A DNA stretch of 64,000 nucleotides from Streptomyces sp. PH10-H1 (lineage in GTDB: Bacteria > Actinomycetota > Actinomycetes > Streptomycetales > Streptomycetaceae). The DNA lies in contig NZ_JASISZ010000013.1 of NCBI RefSeq assembly GCF_030063355.1, positions 58,992 through 122,991 on the forward strand, read 5' to 3'. Shown here one piece after another: positions 7,774 through 16,857 of this stretch. Position numbers and translations under genes: made by a program. The number at the start of each line of letters is the position of its first letter. The first letter of the stretch is position 1. The notes beneath the pieces were generated by a model. That model made no database searches, was not told the DNA's origin, and saw only the letters and a program-made list of their open reading frames with translations.

Positions 7774-9267
7774 TCAGTCGAAGCGGACGGCGAGCAGGAC
7801 GACGTCCTCCGGGCTGTCGATGGTGGCGAGACCGTCCGGCAGTACGGTGCGCAGCACATGGTCGGCGAGCAGGTCCGGGTCCTCGCGGGTGGCGCGGGGC
7901 GCGCTCTGGGCGGCGGCGTACAGCCGGACGAGGGCCCGGTCCATCGGCTCGCCGGTGCGGTGCAGCAGACCGTCGGTGAAGAGCAGCAGCGTCTCGCCCG
8001 GCTCCGGCCGGACTTCGACGCTGGGCGCTTCCCAGCAGCTCAGCATGCCCAGCGGTGCGGACAGCGAGGTCTCGACGTACTCGATCCGGTGCTCGCCGAC
8101 GATCAGCGGCGGGCACTGCCCGGCGCCGGCCAGGACCAGCCGGTGCCGCTCGGGTTCGGCGTACGCGAACAGCGCGGTCGCGGAGCGGGCGGGCTCGGTC
8201 AGCCGCAGCAGCAGTTCCAGGTCGGACAGGACCGCGACCGGATCCTCGCCCTCCATGACGGCGTAGGCCCGCAGCGAGGCGCGCAGCCGCCCCATCGCGG
8301 CGACCGCGCTGGGGCCGGAGCCGGTGACACCGCCGACCGCGAGGCCGAGCGCGCCTTCGGGGAGCGGCAGCGCGTCGTACCAGTCGCCGCCGCCGCGCGG
8401 CCCGCTGTGGTGCCGTACCGCCATCCGTACGCCGGCGACGCGCGGCAGCCGGGCGGGCAGCAGCTCCTCGCCGAGGGTGGCGACGGTGGCCCGGGCGCGG
8501 CTGAGTTCCAGTTGACGGGCGAGGTGCTCGGCCGCGTACCGGCCGTAGAGACCGACGAGATGTCGCTGGCGTTCGACCGGTTCCGCCGGCTCGTCGTACA
8601 GCCACACCGCCGCGCCGAGGTGTCCGGTGCTCTCGGTGGTCAGCCGCAGGGCGTAACTGGCACCGAAGCCGAGGTGGGCGGCGACCTCGCGGTGGCGCGG
8701 GTCGAGGCCGGGCTCCTGCGGCAGATCGGGGTGGATCACCTCGTTGCGGCCCGCGGGGTGGTGACCGTCCGTATCGGCGGCGGTTCCCGCGGCGGTGCTC
8801 TCCTGCGCGGTCCTGTCCGGGGCGGCGTCAGTGCTTCTGCCAGTGCCGGCCCCGCTGCTGTCATCGTCGCCGTTGTCGCCGTCGTCGATCAGGATCCCGT
8901 AGGAGGCGGCGCCCCTGGGCACCGTCTCGATGGTGCCCAGGTCGGCGTGGCCGAGGCCGAGGCCGACGGTGGTGTCGGGGCCGAGGCGGTCGGCGGGTTC
9001 CAGTACGAGCAGACCGCGGCGGGCCCCGACCAGCGCGGCTCCGGCGCGCAGCACTTCCCGCAGCGACTCGTCGAGGCCGGTCGTGCGGGCGAGACGCTCG
9101 GTGAGCTCATGCAGCGTGGTGAGATCGGAGATCCAGCAGGCCAGCCGGTCCTGGACGGCCGCGAGCTGATCGACGGGACGGCATTCGGCCGCAGGGGCGG
9201 CAGTGTGTGGTGCGGCGGGAATGGGAGGCTTGGTTCCAGCCACTTTTGGAAGACGGGCGGTACTCAT
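7774..9267 (-). CDS. GAF-SpoIIE (PP2C-type) serine phosphatase
   Basis: 497 residues. An N-terminal region and GAF domain (about 45-240, interrupted by an acidic, Asp-rich insert DDGDNGDDDSSGAG) is followed by a SpoIIE/RsbU phosphatase domain (about 275-497) with GPRGGGDWYDALPLPEG as the first metal-binding block and LLLFTDGLLHR near the end. Family members dephosphorylate STAS anti-sigma antagonists, thereby releasing a sigma factor. The STAS protein at 35893-36768 and the ATPases at 5058 and 12902 are candidate partners by class only. Confidence 0.9.
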   Translation of the reverse strand: MSTARLPKVAGTKPPIPAAPHTAAPAAECRPVDQLAAVQDRLACWISDLTTLHELTERLARTTGLDESLREVLRAGAALVGARRGLLVLEPADRLGPDTTVGLGLGHADLGTIETVPRGAASYGILIDDGDNGDDDSSGAGTGRSTDAAPDRTAQESTAAGTAADTDGHHPAGRNEVIHPDLPQEPGLDPRHREVAAHLGFGASYALRLTTESTGHLGAAVWLYDEPAEPVERQRHLVGLYGRYAAEHLARQLELSRARATVATLGEELLPARLPRVAGVRMAVRHHSGPRGGGDWYDALPLPEGALGLAVGGVTGSGPSAVAAMGRLRASLRAYAVMEGEDPVAVLSDLELLLRLTEPARSATALFAYAEPERHRLVLAGAGQCPPLIVGEHRIEYVETSLSAPLGMLSCWEAPSVEVRPEPGETLLLFTDGLLHRTGEPMDRALVRLYAAAQSAPRATREDPDLLADHVLRTVLPDGLATIDSPEDVVLLAVRFD

Positions 9268-9837
9268 GGCCGACGGCTTCCGGAGTGTTCGCGGCCTGGG
9301 CGACGAACACTACTAATTGCGGACGATCCGGGATTTTCGCCGACTTGCGCACGGGGCTTGATGAAGCAGGTCAATTGCATCAATAGCATCGCAAACCCCC
9401 ATGTTGTGCTGGGCCGCTACCAGGTTTCCACTTGTACACGCCCGATCGTGGGCATGTCCAGGATCGGGCTGGTAGAAGGGCTGGTGTCGGAGTCCGAAAC
9501 CTTGGCCTAAAATGACCACCCCCGAAGACAATTGAGGGTCGACTGATGCCGTCCAACAGCGCGTCATATTCACGGTGGTGGGTAGGAACCCGGTGTCTGG
9601 CTCAGACGTCCTACTAGTAGATGACGGCCGGCCTACCCCCGAGTGGCGGGGTGTTCCCACACCCAGCGAGACCGCACAGCGCGGCAGACAGCACAGCAAG
9701 CGCCATGCGTGCGCCACCCCTCGCCACGTTCCACGCTCGGCTAGCAGCGTGATGCGCTGCCTTGTAAGCGGTGTGCTCGAGATTACGTTGTGTCAAGGGC
9801 AGATCCCCTGAGCGTTTACGGAAAGGAACTTTGCGCT
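9268..9837. other. 570-bp intergenic stretch, A+T-richer than its surroundings
   Basis: No convincing coding frame; the open frames lack ribosome sites and protein-like composition. Base composition is visibly less G+C-rich than flanking genes, with runs such as CCTAAAATGACC near 9505-9517. It must hold the promoters of the flanking divergent genes and could encode a small RNA, but I see no clear hairpin plus T-tract. Confidence 0.5.
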
Positions 9838-10524
9838 ATGCGCGAGATCCTCGGAAGGCGACGCAAGCTCTCGCTCCGGTGGAGGGGCCAGTCCGCGCTG
9901 CTCAGCGCGGTCCTCACCTACACGGAACAGTGGCGGTGGCCGGTGGTGCCCGGAGTCGGGTACGACCGCCGCGGTTCATGGCGGGCGGCGGGGGCGCAGC
10001 CATGCGCCTGCCCACGCCCGGACTGTCCCGTCCCCGGGGTGCACCCGCACGATCCAGGACTCATGGCCGCCACCTGCGACCCGCGCATGGTCCGCTGGTG
10101 GTGGACGGCCCGCCCCGGCGCCCCCGTGATGCTCGCGACGGGCGACCGCGTCTCGGCCGTCAGCCTGCCGGCCGTGGCCGGCGCGCGGGCGCTGGACACC
10201 CTCGACCAGCTGGGCGTCCGGCTCGGCCCGGTGGTGGCCACCCCGACCCGCTTCGTCCTGCTGGTCGCCCCGTACTCCCTGGAGGAGTTGGGCGAGCTGC
10301 TCGATTCCCACGAATGGGTGCCGAGCTCGCTGCGCTACCACGGGCAGGGCGGATACGTGGCGCTGCCGCCGTCGAGCAGCAGCGCGGGGCAACTGCGGTG
10401 GATCCGGCCGCCGGTGGTCGACGCGGGCAGCACGTCACCGTGGCTGCCGAGCGTGGCACTCATCGTGGACACTCTCGTCCAGGCGGGCCGCACGGCACCG
10501 GACGGGACGCACCTCACGTACTGA
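9838..10524 (+). CDS. Prim-Pol-like protein with apparently degenerate active site
   Basis: 228 residues from ATG at 9838, preceded by GGAAAGGAA. The fold resembles the N-terminal bifunctional primase/polymerase domain: a Cys-containing segment (CACPRPDCPVPGVHPHDPG) then WWWTARPGAPVMLATGDRVSAVSLP. In active Prim-Pol the last block carries paired Asp metal ligands (as DLDV in the second Prim-Pol at 16858-17724); here it reads SAVSLP, so polymerase chemistry is doubtful. It may be a nucleic-acid-binding derivative. A strong hairpin follows at 10535-10574. Homology is judged by eye. Confidence 0.78.
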   Translation: MREILGRRRKLSLRWRGQSALLSAVLTYTEQWRWPVVPGVGYDRRGSWRAAGAQPCACPRPDCPVPGVHPHDPGLMAATCDPRMVRWWWTARPGAPVMLATGDRVSAVSLPAVAGARALDTLDQLGVRLGPVVATPTRFVLLVAPYSLEELGELLDSHEWVPSSLRYHGQGGYVALPPSSSSAGQLRWIRPPVVDAGSTSPWLPSVALIVDTLVQAGRTAPDGTHLTY

Positions 10525-10534
10525 GCGGTGAGTG

Positions 10535-10574
10535 CCGGGCCCCAGCGCGCCGAATCCCGTGCGCTGGGGCCCGG
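10535..10574 (+). terminator. Strong hairpin after Prim-Pol-like gene
   Basis: Perfect 14-bp stem CCGGGCCCCAGCGC with its complement and a 12-nt loop, 11 nt after the stop codon. A weak T content follows, as is usual in Streptomyces terminators. Confidence 0.75.
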
Positions 10575-10769
10575 TTCTGCGTTCCGCCGGGTTGGGCCGC
10601 GCTGCGCTTCGCCCGGCCGCGTTCCGCTGCGTTGACGGCGTCACTCGTTCGGATAGCAGCAGTGGGCCGTTGTCCGGTGTCCGGGGCGCGGCCGTCCTTT
10701 TGGGCGTGATGAGGCCGATATGTTCGGCGTACCGCACCACCCGCAAACATTGAGTACAGGTGGAAGCCG

Positions 10770-11396
10770 ATGGAGCGCGCGTCGAATCTGCGCATGATCG
10801 CCCTCACGAGCGTGATCGCGCTCGCGGTGGTGCTGCCGCTGGCCGCCGCCACCGCCGGGCCCGCCGGTCCGGCGGGCCGGAGCGAGGGGAGCGGGAAGCC
10901 GCGGTCCGCGCCGCGGGCGGCGGAGGACCCCGCTTCCGGCTCTCGCGGTCCCGGCGGTTCTCAGCGGCAGGAAGCGGCCGTCAAGGGGCTGCTCCCGGTG
11001 CTCGGCCCGGCCTCCGGCGGCCGCCCGGCTGCCGGGGCGCCGGCCGCACGGCAGGCCGCGCTCTGCGGTCCCCAACTGACCTCGCCCGAGGGCGTTGAGG
11101 CGCAAACCTGCACCATCGCGGCGGCCGGCGACACCTGGGCGCGTACGTACTACCGCAATGCGACCGGCGGGCCGCTCGGCGGCGTACTGATCCTGATGCG
11201 GCCGGACGGCCGGACGGTGCGGGTGGACTGCCCGATCGGGGCGGAGGACGCTCCGGGCGCGTGCGAGACACCGCGGGAGCGAACGGTGAAGGCAGCGGTA
11301 TCGGCGAGTGGTGCGGCGCAGGTATACAGCGCGGTCGCGGAGTTCGCTCCGGTGGGAAGTGACCGAATGCTGCTACGAGCCGGTAGCAATCGGTAG
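10770..11396 (+). CDS. Small secreted or membrane-anchored protein, function unknown
   Basis: 208 residues. A signal-like hydrophobic segment (MIALTSVIALAVVLPLAAATAG) near residues 9-30 is followed by a Gly/Ser/Arg-rich linker (to about 90) and a compact C-terminal part with four Cys (LCGPQ, QTCTI, VDCPI, GACET), which could form two disulfides outside the cell. AGGTGGAAG precedes the ATG. I do not recognise the family. A terminator-like hairpin lies at 11477-11514. Confidence 0.72.
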   Translation: MERASNLRMIALTSVIALAVVLPLAAATAGPAGPAGRSEGSGKPRSAPRAAEDPASGSRGPGGSQRQEAAVKGLLPVLGPASGGRPAAGAPAARQAALCGPQLTSPEGVEAQTCTIAAAGDTWARTYYRNATGGPLGGVLILMRPDGRTVRVDCPIGAEDAPGACETPRERTVKAAVSASGAAQVYSAVAEFAPVGSDRMLLRAGSNR

Positions 11397-11731
11397 CAAT
11401 AGCGGAAGAGAAAATCAGCCACGATTGATCAACTTCCGGTCACGGCCAGGTGGCGACCGATCCGGACATGGCAAAACCCGGTCGCTGGCGACGGGGGATG
11501 CACCAGCGACCGGGCTCAATAAACGGTAACAAGATTTCTTCCGTACGCAAATTCGCGATAACGGACGGAACCCGTAATCACCGGTGGCCAGCCGGAGTTG
11601 TGACCGGTATCACCCGGCGCCGAGTCCTGGTCGGGACCCGGCGCCGGGCGAGATTCGAGTCCGGCGCCGAGCCCTGCTGAGTACCCGGCGCCGAGCCCTG
11701 CGTAGGGCCGGCTCGGAGCTCAGCTCAGAAC
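11397..11731. other. 335-bp intergenic stretch with CCGGCGCCGAG repeats
   Basis: Contains the hairpin at 11477-11514 and a set of imperfect direct repeats of the core CCGGCGCCGAGCCCTG around 11618-11706, just downstream of the SEC-C gene stop. No open frame here looks coding. Confidence 0.6.
11477..11514 (+). terminator. Hairpin terminator
   Basis: CCCGGTCGCTGG pairs perfectly with CCAGCGACCGGG across a 14-nt loop, preceded by AAAA and followed by CTCAATAAA. It probably ends the 10770-11396 transcript. Confidence 0.7.
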
Positions 11732-12694
11732 TCAGCTAAGAGTGATCTGCCGGTTGGTGAATCCGCTGCGGGCGCGCCGCTCCTCCGGGGTCAGCGGGAC
11801 GGTGGAACCGAGCGCCTCCGTGAGCCGCTCGCCGAACGCGGCGGCCGGCTTCTCGACCTCGTCCGCCTGCATCCCGACCGGGAGGTCCCAGACCGGCACG
11901 ACCAGCCCGTGGGCGCGGAACGAGCCGACCAGCCGGGTGTTCTCGCCGAGCGAGGACACCCCGGCGACGTGCAGCCGCGCCATCGCGTCGAGCAGCTGCT
12001 CCTCCGGGTGTGCCATCACCCAGCGCAGGTGGTTCTTCTCCGGCGTCTCGCACCAGTACGCGGCGTCCACCCCGGACAGCCGGACCGTCGGGATGGCCGC
12101 GGCGTTGGCACGTTCCAGCGAGGCGGCGATGTCGCCGGACGCGTCCGCCGCGTTCTCCAGCCAGAACTCGAACCCGGTGTACACCACCGGCTCGAACGCC
12201 GCGTCCAGGTCCAGCAGGTCCTGCAGCCGCGGGCCCTCGGCGTCCGTGCGCAGACCCTCGACCGGCGAGCCCGGCTCGGCGGTCAGCGCGCGCTGCAGGA
12301 TGTCGGCCAGACCGCGGCTGAGGTCCCCGGAGGCCGTGTCGTTCTGCAGGCCCAGCAGCACCTTCCCGCTGTCGCGGCGCAGGCCCGGCCACGCCATCGG
12401 CAGCACGGTCGCCAGCGTGAGCGACGGCACGCCCTCGGGCAGCCCGCCCTTGAGCGTCAGTTCGACGGTGGCGGCCGGCACCAGCTCGCGCAGCGCCACC
12501 CAGTCGCATTCACCGGGCAGCCCCTCGAACGGCCGGAGCACCAGCTCGGTCACCGCGTGCGAGGCCTCCCGGCCGTGGCATGCCTTGTACCGGCGGCCGG
12601 AGTTGCAGGGGCACGGCTCCCGCGCGCCGACCACTGGAATCTCTCCGTCGACGATCTGCGGGGCATTCGTCTTCGTCGGGCGCTTTTTGGCCAT
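11732..12694 (-). CDS. SEC-C motif / DUF5926 family protein
   Basis: 320 residues. The N-terminus has a SEC-C zinc motif (REPCPCNSGRRYKACHG, about 26-41), which in SecA and other proteins chelates zinc. The remainder matches the actinobacterial family named DUF5926, with a C-terminus ending in FTNRQITLS. The biochemical function is not known. A GGGAGAG site precedes the ATG. The protein is cytoplasmic, acidic and without membrane segments. Confidence 0.88.
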   Translation of the reverse strand: MAKKRPTKTNAPQIVDGEIPVVGAREPCPCNSGRRYKACHGREASHAVTELVLRPFEGLPGECDWVALRELVPAATVELTLKGGLPEGVPSLTLATVLPMAWPGLRRDSGKVLLGLQNDTASGDLSRGLADILQRALTAEPGSPVEGLRTDAEGPRLQDLLDLDAAFEPVVYTGFEFWLENAADASGDIAASLERANAAAIPTVRLSGVDAAYWCETPEKNHLRWVMAHPEEQLLDAMARLHVAGVSSLGENTRLVGSFRAHGLVVPVWDLPVGMQADEVEKPAAAFGERLTEALGSTVPLTPEERRARSGFTNRQITLS

Positions 12695-12800
12695 GGCTCG
12701 ATCTCTCCCGGTACGGCTACGTTTCGGCCGTGAGCCTAGCGCTCGCCGGGCTCTCTGCCGGAAACGCGCGGGGGAAACCTTCAGCGGAACTTCAAGGGAA

Positions 12801-12840
12801 CGCCGACAGAGCGCCGACAGAGCGCCGGCAGTGCGCCGAT
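12801..12840. repeat. 11-bp tandem repeat
   Basis: Three and a half units of CGCCGACAGAG with drift (CGCCGGCAGTG in the third), in the spacer between the SEC-C gene and the ATPase gene. Confidence 0.7.
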
Positions 12841-12901
12841 GGACCTTCGGCGGACCGTCCGCGAAACCGTGGCGGACGGCCGGCGAAACCGCGTCGGACG
12901 G

Positions 12902-13444
12902 TCAGGGGAGATCGTCGAACGGGTCCGCGAAATCGATCGGAATGTCGAGCCGGGGAGCCAGATCGTCGCGTCGCGCGTGCCGGCTCCTGACCGGCAGCAG
13001 CGCCCACACAGTGACCTCGCCGGGCGAGTCCCGTACACCCCAGCGCAGGGACAGATTGTTGACGATGCCGAGCCCGCGCCCACCGCGCGCGGTGAGCGAG
13101 GGGCTGGACGGCAACGGGCGCGTCGGGCCGCCGCCATCCGTCACCTCCACGGTGAGAAGATCGTCGTCACCGATCCGCCACGCGGCACGGATGCCGCACG
13201 CGTCGGCCGCGTCAGCGGACGGACCGGTCTCCTCCGGGCCGTCGCACAGCGGACGCGCGTGCCGGTAGGAGTTGCTCAGCAACTCCGACAGGATCAGCAC
13301 CGCATCGTCGACCACCGGTTCCGGCACCTCGTGCGCGTACAGCTCCTCACGCAGCCTGCGCCGTGCCTCCGCCACGCCCATCGGACCATGGGACAGGGCC
13401 ATGGTCGAGGACGTCGGTACCTCTTGGGCCACCACCAACGCCAC
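12902..13444 (-). CDS. Anti-sigma-type ATP-binding protein
   Basis: 180 residues from GTG at 13444, chosen because a perfect AAGGAGG lies 8 nt upstream; a GTG at 13531 lacks such a site. It is a lone HATPase_c_2 domain: N-box ELLSNSYRHARP, G1 box EVTDGGG, G2 box GGRGLGIVNNLS. The class contains RsbW-like anti-sigma factors and unlinked Streptomyces regulators. It is the second such protein in the window (the other is at 5058-5501). It lies next to, but has no clear link with, the GDPD gene. Confidence 0.9.
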   Translation of the reverse strand: MALVVAQEVPTSSTMALSHGPMGVAEARRRLREELYAHEVPEPVVDDAVLILSELLSNSYRHARPLCDGPEETGPSADAADACGIRAAWRIGDDDLLTVEVTDGGGPTRPLPSSPSLTARGGRGLGIVNNLSLRWGVRDSPGEVTVWALLPVRSRHARRDDLAPRLDIPIDFADPFDDLP

Positions 13445-13587
13445 CCCCGAAACCTCCTTCACCCCACGCCACGGGATGAATGCCCCCTTGGACTGGACCG
13501 GAAACAAGCCAACTGCGATCTTTTGGGGCACTCACAACGGTCGAACACGGTCCGAACGTGCCGGTGCACTCCCTGTAATCTCGGTAT

Positions 13588-14418
13588 TTACCGCCCCAAT
13601 TGGGACAGTACTTGCTTGGGCCGGTTGGTGATGATCGCGTCCACCCCCAGCCGCACGCAGAGTTCGACGTCCGCCGGCTCGTCCACCGTCCATACGTGGA
13701 CCCGGTGCCCGGCCCGGTGCAGTCGCGCGACATAGCCCGGATTCGCCCGCAGGATCCGCATGCTCGGACCGGCGATCGCCACCCCCGCGGGCAGCCGCCC
13801 GTCGCGGTGCCGCGGCAACACGTACTGCATGAGATAGACGGTCGGCAGCGCCGGAGCCGCCGTGTGCACGCGGCGCAGCGAACGGGACGAGAAGCTCATG
13901 ACGCGCACCGCGGAGCGCTCCCCCGGCGGCGGGGCGTCGAGGCCGAAGCGGCGCAGCAACTCCAGCAGCCGGTCCTCGACCTGGCCCGCCCAGCGGGTGG
14001 GGTGCTTGGTCTCGATCGCCAGCTCGACCCGGCGCTCGGTGTCCGCCACCAGCTCCAGCAGCCGCTCCAAAGTCAGTACGCCGCTGCGCTCGTCGTCCGT
14101 GGTGTCCGGGGCCTCGCCGTCGGAGTGCTGCCCCTTCCACGAACCGAAGTCGAGCGCGGCGAGATCGGCCAGCTCCATCGACGAGACCGCGCCGCGGCCG
14201 TTGGACGTACGGTTCACGCGCCAGTCGTGCACACAGACCAGCTTGCCGTCGGCCGTCAGCCGGATATCGCATTCGAGCGCGTCGGCACCGTCCTCGATGG
14301 CTCTTCGGTACGCCGCGAGCGTATGTTCGGGTACGTCCTCGGACGCTCCCCTGTGGGCGACGACCTGGATCGGGTTCCCGTCCGGGAACGCATCCCGGAC
14401 CACATACGCAGAAGTCAC
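13588..14418 (-). CDS. Glycerophosphodiester phosphodiesterase
   Basis: 276 residues from GTG at 14418. The TIM-barrel GDPD signature is clear: VVAHRGASEDVPEHTLAAYRRAI with catalytic His-Arg, the metal-binding ALECDIRLT, and VCVHDW with the second catalytic His. The C-terminus keeps the VHVWTVDEP block. The enzyme hydrolyses glycerophosphodiesters to glycerol-3-phosphate and an alcohol. No signal peptide is visible, so it is probably cytoplasmic. It is divergent from the HtrA gene, sharing a 180-bp promoter region. Confidence 0.93.
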   Translation of the reverse strand: MTSAYVVRDAFPDGNPIQVVAHRGASEDVPEHTLAAYRRAIEDGADALECDIRLTADGKLVCVHDWRVNRTSNGRGAVSSMELADLAALDFGSWKGQHSDGEAPDTTDDERSGVLTLERLLELVADTERRVELAIETKHPTRWAGQVEDRLLELLRRFGLDAPPPGERSAVRVMSFSSRSLRRVHTAAPALPTVYLMQYVLPRHRDGRLPAGVAIAGPSMRILRANPGYVARLHRAGHRVHVWTVDEPADVELCVRLGVDAIITNRPKQVLSQLGR

Positions 14419-14598
14419 CGGGCTATGGTGCCATCGCTGCGCGTCGCGGTGGCAAGCCGACCGCGCGCGCCTGGGCACCGCCATACCCCTGACTCCATAC
14501 GCGGGCCATACACAGCTAGCGCTTACGGCGGTCCGACACTCCGTGGGAAATGCTGTGTCCAGCCCGACATCCGCGCTCTGAACAATAGGAGAATCGCT

Positions 14599-16323
14599 GT
14601 GAGCACCGAGAACGAGGCCGGCCAGGTCCCGGCTGCGCCCGAGTCCGGCGCGGAGTCGGTCGCGCCGGAGCACGGCGAGCTCTCGAAGTCGGCCCCGCCG
14701 TCCGCGCCGTCCGCGCCGTCCGCCCCCGCTGCGGCCCCGGTCACGCCCCCGGCGCCCTCTGCCGAGCCGCCGACCGCCGTTCTGCCCGTGGTGCCGGCGG
14801 CCGAGCCGTACACCGCTGAAATCCCCGTGGTGCCGGCCGACGCCCCCGAGCAGGCCGCGCCGGTGAGCGCGCCGGTGAGCGAGCCGGTGAGCGAGCACGT
14901 GAGTGACACCCCGCTCGCCGCACCCGTCCCTCCCGCACCCGTCCCTCCCGCGCCCGCTGCTCCCGCGTCGTCCTCGTACGCGGAGCCCGCCGCGGCGGAG
15001 CCGTACCCGGCGGATCCGTACGCCGCTCCGTCGGCCGTGCTGACCGCCGAGCCGGTCCCGCCCCAGCCGCCTTACGCGGGCGGCCCGCACACGGCGCAGT
15101 TCCCGCCGTACGGCGCCGCCGTCCCGCAGCCCGGCCAGCCGGGCGGCCCCGGCGGCCCGGTGTGGGGCGCACCCGTGCCCGTACCGCCGCCGGGTGAGCG
15201 CAGGCCGCGCGGCATGGGCACGATGATCGCCGCAGTGCTGGTGGCCGCGCTGGTCGCCGGTGGTGTCGGCGGCGGCGTTGGCTACTGGGCCGCGCAGCGG
15301 GACGACAACTCCAACTCCACCACTGTCAGTTCCTCCTCCGACTCCAAGGTCCTGGACCGCGCGCCGACGTCCGTGGCGGGCATCGCCGCGAAGGCGCTGC
15401 CGAGCGTCGTGACGATCGAGGCGTCGGGCGGCACCGAGAGCGGCACCGGCACCGGCTTCGTCTTCGACAAGCAGGGCCACATCCTCACGAACAACCATGT
15501 GGTGGCCCCGGCCGCCGACGGCGGCAAGCTGACCGCCACGTTCTCCAACGGCAAGAAGTACGACGCCGAGGTCATCGGCCGCGCCCAGGGCTACGACGTC
15601 GCCGTCATCAAGCTGAAGAACGCCGGCGACGCCAAGCTCGACCCGCTCCCCCTCGGAGACTCCGACAGCAGCAAGGTCGGCGACGCCACGATCGCCATCG
15701 GCGCCCCCTTCGGCCTCTCCGGCACTGTCACCACCGGCATCGTCAGCGCCATGCACCGTCCGGTCGCCTCCAGCGACGGCCAAGGGTCCAGCGCCTCGTA
15801 CATGAGCGCCATCCAGACCGATGCCTCCATCAACCCCGGCAACTCCGGCGGCCCGCTCCTCAACGCCAACGGTGCGGTGATAGGCATCAACTCCGCCATC
15901 CAGTCCGCCGGTGGCGGCAACGGCCAGTCGCAGGCCGGCAGCGTCGGCCTCGGCTTCGCCATCCCCATCAACCAGGCCAAGCGCGTCGCCACCAACCTCA
16001 TCGCGACCGGCCAGCCGGTCTACCCGGTGATAGGCGTCTCCCTCGACACCCAGTACCGCGGCGAGGGCGCCAAGGTCACCGACAACGGCAACAGCGGCAA
16101 CCCCGCCATCGTCCCCGGCGGCCCCGGCGACAAGGCGGGCCTCAAGGCCGGCGACATCATCACCAAGTTCGACGACACCGTCATCGACAGCGGCCAGACC
16201 CTCATCGGCGCCATCTGGCAGCGCCAGCCCGCCGACAAGGCCACCGTCACCTACACCCGCAACGGCAAGACCGCCACAGCCACCCTCACCCTCGGCTCCC
16301 GCACCGGAGACGACAAGAGCTGA
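14599..16323 (+). CDS. HtrA/DegP-like membrane serine protease with PDZ domain
   Basis: 574 residues from GTG with AGGAG upstream. A long Ala/Pro/Val-rich cytoplasmic N-terminus (about 1-205) precedes one membrane helix (about 212-233). The chymotrypsin-fold domain has His in LTNNHVV, Asp in YDVAVIKLK and Ser in NPGNSGGPL. A C-terminal PDZ domain (about 470-565) follows. Such proteases degrade or fold misfolded exported proteins under envelope stress. The low-complexity N-terminus (PVSAPVSEPVSEHVS, PVPPAPVPPAP) is much longer than needed for anchoring. Confidence 0.95.
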   Translation: MSTENEAGQVPAAPESGAESVAPEHGELSKSAPPSAPSAPSAPAAAPVTPPAPSAEPPTAVLPVVPAAEPYTAEIPVVPADAPEQAAPVSAPVSEPVSEHVSDTPLAAPVPPAPVPPAPAAPASSSYAEPAAAEPYPADPYAAPSAVLTAEPVPPQPPYAGGPHTAQFPPYGAAVPQPGQPGGPGGPVWGAPVPVPPPGERRPRGMGTMIAAVLVAALVAGGVGGGVGYWAAQRDDNSNSTTVSSSSDSKVLDRAPTSVAGIAAKALPSVVTIEASGGTESGTGTGFVFDKQGHILTNNHVVAPAADGGKLTATFSNGKKYDAEVIGRAQGYDVAVIKLKNAGDAKLDPLPLGDSDSSKVGDATIAIGAPFGLSGTVTTGIVSAMHRPVASSDGQGSSASYMSAIQTDASINPGNSGGPLLNANGAVIGINSAIQSAGGGNGQSQAGSVGLGFAIPINQAKRVATNLIATGQPVYPVIGVSLDTQYRGEGAKVTDNGNSGNPAIVPGGPGDKAGLKAGDIITKFDDTVIDSGQTLIGAIWQRQPADKATVTYTRNGKTATATLTLGSRTGDDKS

Positions 16324-16389
16324 CCCTGGCCATACCCTCCCTCCGACCCGTTAGGCTGTAGCCGCTCCACCGCAGGTGGGCGGGGCGCG

Positions 16390-16476
16390 GGAGGATTGCC
16401 CGAGCGGCCTAAGGGAACGGTCTTGAAAACCGTCGTGGCAGCGATGTCACCGTGAGTTCGAATCTCACATCCTCCG
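16390..16476 (+). tRNA. tRNA-Ser(UGA)
   Basis: Class II cloverleaf of 87 nt. The acceptor GGAGGAT pairs with ATCCTCC, the anticodon loop CTTGAAA gives TGA, and there is a long variable arm and a GTTCGAAT T-loop. CCA is not encoded. Confidence 0.97.
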
Positions 16477-16497
16477 CAGCCGGTCGAAAGACCGGAT

Positions 16498-16539
16498 GAG
16501 GCGGGGTACCGGACCAAGTCCGGTACCCCGCCTCTTTTT
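16498..16539 (+). terminator. Intrinsic terminator after tRNA-Ser(UGA)
   Basis: Perfect 17-bp stem GAGGCGGGGTACCGGAC with CAA loop, followed by TTTTT: one of the clearest intrinsic terminators in the window. It could also serve the minus-strand gene at 16550. Confidence 0.93.
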
Positions 16540-16549
16540 GCTGCCTGCT

Positions 16550-16813
16550 TCATCCGGTACCGGTGCTGGTGCTGGTGCTGGTGCCGGTGGTGGATTCGGC
16601 GGCGTGCCAGGCTAGTTGTTTGAGTTCCATCCGTGCGGCGGGGGCGTCTGGTCTGGTGGCCCAGTGCGGATGGGTGGAGATCCGTACGGAGAGCCGCTGC
16701 AGGCGGCGGCGCAGTACGGCGGTCTGGGTGCCCTGGGAGTCGGCCAGGAGCCGGTAGGTGGTGTACCAGTCGCGCTGGGCCTGGAGGAGGTCGTGAGGAA
16801 AGTCGCGTCCCAT
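16550..16813 (-). CDS. Small conserved helical protein downstream of Prim-Pol
   Basis: 87 residues from ATG at 16813. The core (MGRDFPHDLLQAQRDWY, then RRLQRLSVRISTHPHW) looks like a small soluble helical protein that I associate from memory with actinobacterial Prim-Pol genes. The last 12 residues are a TGTSTSTSTGTG tail from a GGTGCT microsatellite, probably a recent expansion. It follows the Prim-Pol gene by 44 nt on the same strand, suggesting an operon. Function unknown. Confidence 0.72.
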   Translation of the reverse strand: MGRDFPHDLLQAQRDWYTTYRLLADSQGTQTAVLRRRLQRLSVRISTHPHWATRPDAPAARMELKQLAWHAAESTTGTSTSTSTGTG

Positions 16814-16857
16814 GAAGCCAGTCTGGCACGTGTTCGAATATATGTGCGAATCTTTGG

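Noticed and set aside
9313..9811. Open frames in the 9268-9837 gap as genes
   Set aside because: They lack ribosome sites and third-position G+C bias, and show no domain.
13600..14598. A 907-codon frame that would extend the HtrA protease upstream
   Set aside because: This part lies antisense to the clear GDPD gene and has no protein-like motifs; the GTG at 14599 has a proper AGGAG site.
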